Assembly (NCBI GenBank): GCA_002311835.1
Contig: DBZY01000043.1
Span: 1-10,207 of the forward strand
Direction of reading: 5' to 3'
Length of the DNA: 10,207 nt
DNA from: Proteobacteria bacterium UBA1148
GTDB lineage: Bacteria; Pseudomonadota; Gammaproteobacteria; Steroidobacterales; Rariloculaceae
Shown here: positions 6,033-10,207 of the stretch, piece after piece
Position numbering within the stretch: the stretch's first letter is position 1
Layout of the letters: each line of letters starts with the position of its first letter
The notes under the pieces: model-generated
The model's input: only the letters and a program-made list of their open reading frames with translations
Databases searched by the model: none
Told to the model about the DNA's origin: nothing
Position numbers and translations under genes: made by a program

Positions 6033-7899
6033 ATGAAGAACTCTAAGGTCCGTACGTTGGCCCTGAGCCTCGCTGCCACTTGCGGAATGGGGCCTCTGCA
6101 ACTGGCCGCACAGGTCGAGACCCTCGTCATTGAGGGGGGCACGCTGATTGACGGCAACGGCGGGATACCAATAAGCAACGCAGTTATTGTGATGAGCGGC
6201 AACCGAATAGAAAACATCTCGACAGTAAGCTAATGTCTCCTACCCAGATGATGCTACCGTCATTGAAGCAAATGGAAAATTCATCCTCCCTGGACTATGG
6301 GATTCTCAGGTCAGTTATAACTGGTATTACGGCGAAGTAATGCTGAACTATGGAATCACCTCAACCATCGACGTGGGTAACTCTGGCGAGATTGCTATAC
6401 CACATCGTGACGCCGTACACGCCGGCATACTTCGCGCTCCACGCACATACACTGGGCTATCGCGATTAAACCGGATCCCCGACGGGGGCACGGGCCTGGA
6501 GACAATTCTGACACCAGCTCGAGACCCTCACTCTGCCCAGGAGGCCCGAGACCTCGCGCGGGCCTTTATCGAAGCCGGCGCTGACGCTCTTATGTTCAAC
6601 GACGGCTCAATGCCGCTTGAGTACTATGTTACTGCTATCGAAGAGGCGGATAGAACAGGTACGCCTGTCTTCACTCGCGCGTACGGACCGATCTATGGTC
6701 CTTGGGAGGCCGTCGAGCGATCAACCCGTAACCTACCCCATTCAGCTGGCATCTGGCGTGCCGTGACCAGCCCGGTACCGACTGATAGAGATGAACGGGA
6801 TTGGCTCGACATGTACGCAGACATGGATGATGCCCGTGCCGAAGAACTCATACAGCGCCTGATTGAGAACGAAACCGCACTCACGCCAACGTTTCAGGCC
6901 AATTTTCGGGGCTACCCAGCCGAGTGGACGAGTTTCGAGGCAGAAGACCGCAGATTTTTCATAGAAGCAGACCCTAACTTGATGGCCTATTACCCATCGG
7001 CCAGGATGCAGGCAGCGCTAGCCTTCTATGGACAACGAGGCCCGTGGAGCGTCCGTGATGAGGCCGCACGAGAACGAAAGATGATCGGCTTCAAGAATGC
7101 ATTACGATTTCACAAAATGTTCGTGGATAACGGCGGACATCTGGTTCCGGGCGCAAATACGAACCCGTCCCGAGTCCCAGGCGAAAATCTCCACCATGAG
7201 ATTGCCGTATTTGAGGAGGCTGGTATTTCCCCGATGCAAATCATCCAGGGGGCAACCAAATGGTCTGCCGAGATGCTGCTCTTAGGAAATGAAATCGGTA
7301 CGGTTGAGGTTGGCAAATTAGCAGATGTGATCATCGTCAATGAAGATCCGTTGCGAGACATTAGCAATCTTCGTGAGATCGATACGGTGATCATGAACGG
7401 TAAAGTGGTCGAGCTTGGATATGATGTGTCATTTCATGATCCTTTCCGCCGCGACTCAGAACTAAACCCTCCCGTGGAGGCACTACACTGGGTAGCTGCA
7501 TTCAAGGAAGTCGCTCACGGTGCACGTGGCTTTAGGTTTGTGGGGCGCCCGCCGGGTGGGCCTGGTACACCTCTACCAGATCCTGTCGAAGCCCCTCAGC
7601 CTGCCATAGAAACCATTACACCAGTCATGGTAACCCAGGGTGGCCCGACGATAAGTATCACATTGACGGGATTTAACTTCGTCAGAAAATCACGAGTGTA
7701 CTTTAACGGCACATCAGTACCCTACGAAGCGAAGAGCCCAACTCAACTGGAGGTTGAGATTGATTCAAGCCTTCTGCATGAAGCAGGCTGGACAGACATC
7801 GTGGTAGTTAATCCAGAACCATTAAATCCCGAACTTGGGTATCCGTGGGGTAATGGCACATCGAACAGAGCGCACCTCATTATCAACTATCAATACTAA
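6033..7899 (+). pseudogene. Frameshifted gene: secreted amidohydrolase-fold protein with C-terminal IPT/TIG domain
   Basis: ATG 6033, with GGAGG at 6024-6028, opens a Sec leader (about 25 residues, ending LAAQ) and the usual amidohydrolase start 'VIEGGTLIDGNGG'. The frame stops at TAA 6231-6233. Homologous sequence continues at once in the +1 frame, 'SYPDDATVIEANGKFILPGLWDS', and stays open to TAA 7899. Dropping one base near 6231 would give about 621 residues. The barrel then shows 'NYGITSTIDVG', 'GADALMFNDG', 'VFTRAYG', 'NLPHSAG', 'HLVPGANT' and 'IGTVEVGKLADVIIV'. Expected ligands are mostly replaced: HxH by Q-V-S (6307-6315), Lys by Met, the next His by Arg, and Asp by Asn (7156-7158). Only the His of 'LPHS' seems kept. 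The last 100 residues (about 7600-7896) are an IPT/TIG Ig-like domain. Alone, the 3' part could only start at ATG 6340, without a leader. A sequencing error at 6231 is a live alternative to a true pseudogene. Confidence 0.8.
7600..7896 (+). other. IPT/TIG Ig-like domain at the end of the amidohydrolase-like protein
   Basis: The pattern 'ITPVMVTQGGPTISITLTG' + 'FNFVRKSRVYFNG' + 'SPTQLEVEID' + 'DIVVVNPEP' follows the IPT/TIG consensus: P...GG...l.G.nF...s.V.fnG, then tql.v.i, then v.V.NP. The protein ends shortly after the last strand. It is joined to the barrel by a Pro/Gly-rich linker (about 7540-7600). Such domains usually mediate binding at the cell surface or between proteins. Confidence 0.75.
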
Positions 7900-7902
7900 A
7901 TC

Positions 7903-8355
7903 TCAGGAGGATTGCCGGTTATCCAACGCAAACCAATCGTAAGGATGTGCGGCAACCAGGATGCAAAAATAGAGTGTGTAGTGCATATTATTCCCAACCG
8001 TCCCCCATGCGTGCCGCGTGGTGTTACCGAAGATGAGCACCAACATCATCAGTGCACCTGCGATGGAAGACCAATAGGTAAAGAATCCTAATGCCAAAAA
8101 AATACCGAGTACGACTTCAAAAAAAGGTAAGACATAGAGAAATACCGTTATCATAGAAGTTGGAAGGAAGGACTCCCAAGCTGCCAAAGGCGGCGAAAAC
8201 AAAGCCAACTGACTGTCGACCCATGCCCCTGTATCGATGATGATACGCATGAACCCGTGACAAAATATATTTACACCCAAGGTAATTCGGAACAGCGCAT
8301 ACGCCATCTGAAAACCGGATGCTCGAGCCACACGCTGCTGGATTTCTGTCGACAT
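7903..8355 (-). CDS. DoxX-family membrane protein
   Basis: This is a small 150-residue inner-membrane protein with four predicted helices at about residues 16-37, 66-90, 92-110 and 122-138. 'FRITLGVNIFCHGFMRI' in helix 1, 'LPFFEVVLGIFLALGFFT' in helix 2 and the 'ALMMLVLIFG' helix 3 fit the DoxX pattern, and the length is typical. Family members are linked to quinone-dependent redox or oxidative-stress complexes, but most, including this one, have no assigned reaction. The start is ATG 8355-8353 with GGGGAG six bases upstream. The stop lies only three bases from the stop of the convergent amidohydrolase-like gene, leaving no room for an intergenic terminator. It is divergent from the DUF6152 gene and may share its control region. 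Confidence 0.8.
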   Translation of the reverse strand: MSTEIQQRVARASGFQMAYALFRITLGVNIFCHGFMRIIIDTGAWVDSQLALFSPPLAAWESFLPTSMITVFLYVLPFFEVVLGIFLALGFFTYWSSIAGALMMLVLIFGNTTRHAWGTVGNNMHYTLYFCILVAAHPYDWFALDNRQSS

Positions 8356-8435
8356 AACCTACTCCCCACATTCGTTATTCTCGAAATCGGTTGAGCAATA
8401 AGCTTCACTCGCCTAGGACTGAGGGTCAAGCTCAA

Positions 8436-8480
8436 TCTCATTTGCCCCCAACATTGACCATGCATGGGAAGCAAATGAGA
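8436..8480. repeat. Inverted repeat with nested palindrome, possible operator
   Basis: TCTCATTTGC (8436-8445) is exactly complementary to GCAAATGAGA (8471-8480), with 25 bases between. Inside the loop lies a second perfect palindrome, CCATGCATGG (8458-8467). The element sits just upstream of the TTGACA box between two divergent genes, where no terminator is expected. A regulator site is the likeliest role (inference). The repeat itself is certain. Confidence 0.6.
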
Positions 8481-8492
8481 ATATGGGGTATG

Positions 8493-8519
8493 TTGACATT
8501 TAAAGTATGAAAATATGTT
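8493..8519 (+). promoter_or_regulatory. Promoter candidate for the DUF6152 gene
   Basis: A perfect -35 consensus TTGACA (8493-8498) is followed after 15 bases by TATGTT (8514-8519), four of six matches to the -10 box. The region is AT-rich and ends about 18 bases before ATG 8538. The short spacing lowers confidence. Confidence 0.4.
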
Positions 8520-8537
8520 TCGAATAGAGAGGCGCCC

Positions 8538-8933
8538 ATGATTACCAAACTGCGCTGCAAGACTTTCTGGGTGTGCTTAATCCTGGCCACCAGCCATACC
8601 CAGTTGGGGGCACATCATGCAAACTCAGCCTATGACAGATCAGTGGATATCACGGTCTCAGGAACCGTCACAAAATGGCAGTTCATAAACCCTCACGCAG
8701 GTCTTTGGCTCGCTGTTACAAATGGCAACGGAGAACCCCAAGAGTGGTCAGTGGAATTTCAGGGAACACTTGATCTTTACCGACATTACAAATTTAACAA
8801 AGATACATTCAGCTCAGGGGACGAGATCACTCTGATTGGGCATCCGGCCAGAAATGGAGGGCCTACTTTAAGCGCTAGAATTGTTATTTTCTCAGATGGC
8901 CGAGAAGTCAACGTTCGCAATGCTCCAGACTGA
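8538..8933 (+). CDS. DUF6152-family exported protein
   Basis: The 131-residue product has a Sec leader of about 25 residues (KLRCKTFWVCLILATSHTQLGA). The mature protein begins 'HHANSAYD', then 'DITVSGTVTKWQFINPHAGLWLAV', 'EWSVEFQGTLDLYRHYKF', 'SGDEITLIGHPARNGGP' and 'ARIVIFSDGREV'. The AHH start, the GTVxxW...NPH block, the GDE(I/V)T turn and the late DGR are what I recall as the DUF6152 pattern, and the length is typical. These are small beta-rich envelope proteins without a known reaction. GAGG at 8529-8532 lies five bases before the ATG. The gene ends five bases before the next start, so the two are almost surely cotranscribed and perhaps translationally coupled. The conserved His pair at the mature end might bind a metal (speculative). 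Confidence 0.8.
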   Translation: MITKLRCKTFWVCLILATSHTQLGAHHANSAYDRSVDITVSGTVTKWQFINPHAGLWLAVTNGNGEPQEWSVEFQGTLDLYRHYKFNKDTFSSGDEITLIGHPARNGGPTLSARIVIFSDGREVNVRNAPD

Positions 8934-8938
8934 TTCGA

Positions 8939-9664
8939 ATGAGAGATAGTTTCCTTACAAGGATATCCACTGTTGGGGCAATAATTTTAATCCTGCCTAG
9001 CCTAGCCAGTGCCCAATCGCTACCCGATCTGTCCGGTGTGTGGCAAAGGGACTTCCCTGGCAATTCTTCGTTGGTTCCCGAACTACCCCTATCAGCATGG
9101 GGTCAAGAGCGATTCGATCTGGCTAAACCTATCCATGGCCCAAGAACTACAGCAGCAACAGAAGCGAATGCATCCGAGCTAATGTGCCTTCCCATGGGGC
9201 TACCGGGCACATACTACCGGCCACGTCCCTTCGAAATTGTCCAGCTTCCCGATCGAATAGTTATGGTGTTTGAGGTCAATAACTTTTGGCGAATGATCTA
9301 TATGGATGGACGGGAGTTTCCCGAGGTGCCATTACATACCTGGAATGGTTATTCAATTGGTCACTACGAAGACGATACCCTGGTCATTGAAACTCGCCAC
9401 ATCATCGGATGGGAGTCGGAAACACAACAACGTTGGATCGACCGTTTAGGTCACCCATTCAGTGACGAGTTACGACTTATCGAACGCATCCGAAAAACCG
9501 ACGAGGGAACCCTCGAAAACGAGGTAACCATCGATGACCCAATTGCTTACACTAAACCGTTCACAGGAATATTACGATTCAGAGAAATGGACTATGAGCT
9601 TGCAGAATTCATCTGCCAGGAACTCATGCTCTCCGACCTTCCGGAGATGAGGCCCGGACAGTAA
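8939..9664 (+). CDS. Uncharacterised exported 'PDLSG-W' protein, copy 1
   Basis: The 241-residue product has a Sec leader (MRDSFLTRISTVGAIILILPSLASAQ, cleavage after about residue 25). Its body does not match any enzyme I can name. Visible features are 'LPDLSGVWQR' (28-37), 'AWGQERFDLAKPIHGPR' (53-69), 'CLPMGLPGTYYRPRPFEI' (83-100), 'FWRMIYMDGREFPEVP' (116-131), 'WNGYSIGHYEDDTLVIET' (135-152), 'WIDRLGHPFSDELRLIER' (166-183) and 'TIDDPIAYTKPFTG' (197-210). Two cysteines, 83 and 226, could form a disulfide. Similar proteins are widespread as hypothetical exported proteins and are often beta-rich. It begins five bases after the DUF6152 stop with no strong Shine-Dalgarno site, which suggests translational coupling. 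A close paralogue follows. Function unknown. Confidence 0.75.
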   Translation: MRDSFLTRISTVGAIILILPSLASAQSLPDLSGVWQRDFPGNSSLVPELPLSAWGQERFDLAKPIHGPRTTAATEANASELMCLPMGLPGTYYRPRPFEIVQLPDRIVMVFEVNNFWRMIYMDGREFPEVPLHTWNGYSIGHYEDDTLVIETRHIIGWESETQQRWIDRLGHPFSDELRLIERIRKTDEGTLENEVTIDDPIAYTKPFTGILRFREMDYELAEFICQELMLSDLPEMRPGQ

Positions 9665-9713
9665 CCGCGATGGTCCATCACTTACGAAAGAATAAAAAAT
9701 TCGCAAAACATTT

Positions 9714-10207
9714 ATGACGAAATCTAAGTTTTTAACTAACCAAACCTTTACTGTGATAATCGGACTGCTAGTCTTTTCCGTAACTCAATCACAGACGGCA
9801 CTGGGACCGGATCTTTCAGGAATTTGGCAGAGAGTGGGGCGAGCTGGACAGGGGGGCGAAGGACCGCGATACCCAACGTTGATCATTGATGAAGAGCCCC
9901 CTCTGACGGCATGGGGACGAGAACGCTTGGCTCTAGCAAAACCCATCCATGGCCCAAACCCTGCCTCACCAACAGAATCAAATGCAGCGGAGCTTCTTTG
10001 CCTACCTATGGGCTTTCCTGCTACCTACTTTCGTCCTAGGCCTTTCGAAATTATTCAATTACCTGATCGAATCTTCATGTTATTTGAGGTGGATAATTTC
10101 TGGCGCATTATTTACATGGATGGTCGCGAGTTTCCGGAAGTCCCTTTGCATTCCTGGAACGGGTACTCCATTGGTCACTACGAAGACGATGCCCTGGTCA
10201 TTGAGAC
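9714..10207 (+). CDS. Uncharacterised exported 'PDLSG-W' protein, copy 2 (cut by right edge)
   Basis: ATG 9714 opens 164 residues with no stop before the window ends. A stop at 9693-9695 limits the start, and there is no clear Shine-Dalgarno site. The leader runs to about residue 30 (hydrophobic VIIGLLVFSV, then TQSQTALG). The mature part follows copy 1 closely: 'PDLSGIWQR', 'AWGRERLALAKPIHGP', 'CLPMGFPATYFRPRPFEI', 'FWRIIYMDGREFPEVP', 'WNGYSIGHYEDD'. By hand count 79 of 100 aligned residues from AWG onward are identical. The segment between 'QR' and 'AWG' is ten residues longer and Gly-rich (GRAGQGGEG). It starts 49 bases after copy 1 on the same strand, probably in the same transcript. It is a tandem duplicate of unknown function; the missing C-terminal third should lie just beyond the edge. 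Confidence 0.75.
   Translation, partial: MTKSKFLTNQTFTVIIGLLVFSVTQSQTALGPDLSGIWQRVGRAGQGGEGPRYPTLIIDEEPPLTAWGRERLALAKPIHGPNPASPTESNAAELLCLPMGFPATYFRPRPFEIIQLPDRIFMLFEVDNFWRIIYMDGREFPEVPLHSWNGYSIGHYEDDALVIE

Larger units (their letters stand above)
8356..8537. promoter_or_regulatory. Divergent control region between DoxX and DUF6152 genes
   Basis: These 182 bases separate oppositely read genes. They hold a nested inverted repeat (8436-8480) and a plus-strand promoter candidate (8493-8519). A TTGACC on the minus strand (8429-8424) points toward the DoxX gene, but no good -10 box follows at normal spacing. Confidence 0.45.

Noticed and set aside
6222..6240. Programmed +1 frameshift in the amidohydrolase-like gene
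   Set aside because: The site AGC-TAA-T lacks a slippery codon that could re-pair after a +1 move, and no Shine-Dalgarno-like stimulator lies upstream. Mutation or sequence error is simpler.
7896..7906. Terminator between the convergent amidohydrolase-like and DoxX genes
   Set aside because: Only three bases separate the stop codons, and no hairpin with a T-run was found around them.
8117..8474. Minus-strand frames overlapping the DoxX start and its upstream region
   Set aside because: They are out of frame with DoxX, lack recognisable domains, and cover the regulatory region.

Overview
The window looks like a stretch of chromosome from an uncultured Gram-negative bacterium. Twin-arginine (Tat) leaders, Sec leaders and a Na+-coupled-type carrier show a cell that exports several soluble enzymes. 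The gene set (Tat-exported amidohydrolase and aldo/keto reductase, an amidohydrolase with an IPT/TIG tail, DUF6152 next to 'PDLSG-W' proteins, DoxX) resembles what I associate with marine or soil Proteobacteria and Acidobacteriota. No rRNA or other marker gene is present, so this placement is a low-confidence inference.

Layout. (1) 1-283, minus strand: the start of a YwqK-type MORN-repeat protein that runs off the left edge. (2) 284-643: a divergent intergenic region with no gene. (3) 644-2185, plus: a Tat-exported amidohydrolase of the cytosine deaminase/AtzA class. Its TAG stop is followed by 33 further in-frame codons. (4) 2284-5824, minus: a three-gene co-directional set, transcribed as SLC13/DASS carrier, then secreted alpha/beta hydrolase, then Tat-exported aldo/keto-reductase-like protein. 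(5) 6033-7899, plus: a frameshifted gene for a secreted amidohydrolase-fold protein with a C-terminal IPT/TIG domain. Nearly all expected metal ligands are replaced. (6) 7903-8355, minus: a DoxX-family membrane protein, convergent with the previous gene. (7) 8356-8537: a divergent control region with a nested inverted repeat and a good -35 box. (8) 8538-10207, plus: a DUF6152 protein and two tandem paralogues of an uncharacterised exported family, the second cut by the right edge.

How the genes may work together (inference). An anion carrier, an exported serine hydrolase, a periplasmic AKR-like protein and two exported amidohydrolase-type proteins would fit scavenging of small organic molecules (amides, lactones, carboxylates) across the envelope. 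No substrate can be read from the sequence.

The most notable signal is the number of enzyme folds with altered key residues. The AKR lacks its catalytic Tyr and His. The second amidohydrolase lacks HxH, the bridging Lys, one further His and the catalytic Asp. The carrier has changed both SNT-type motifs. No mobile element, CRISPR array, tRNA or rRNA was seen.
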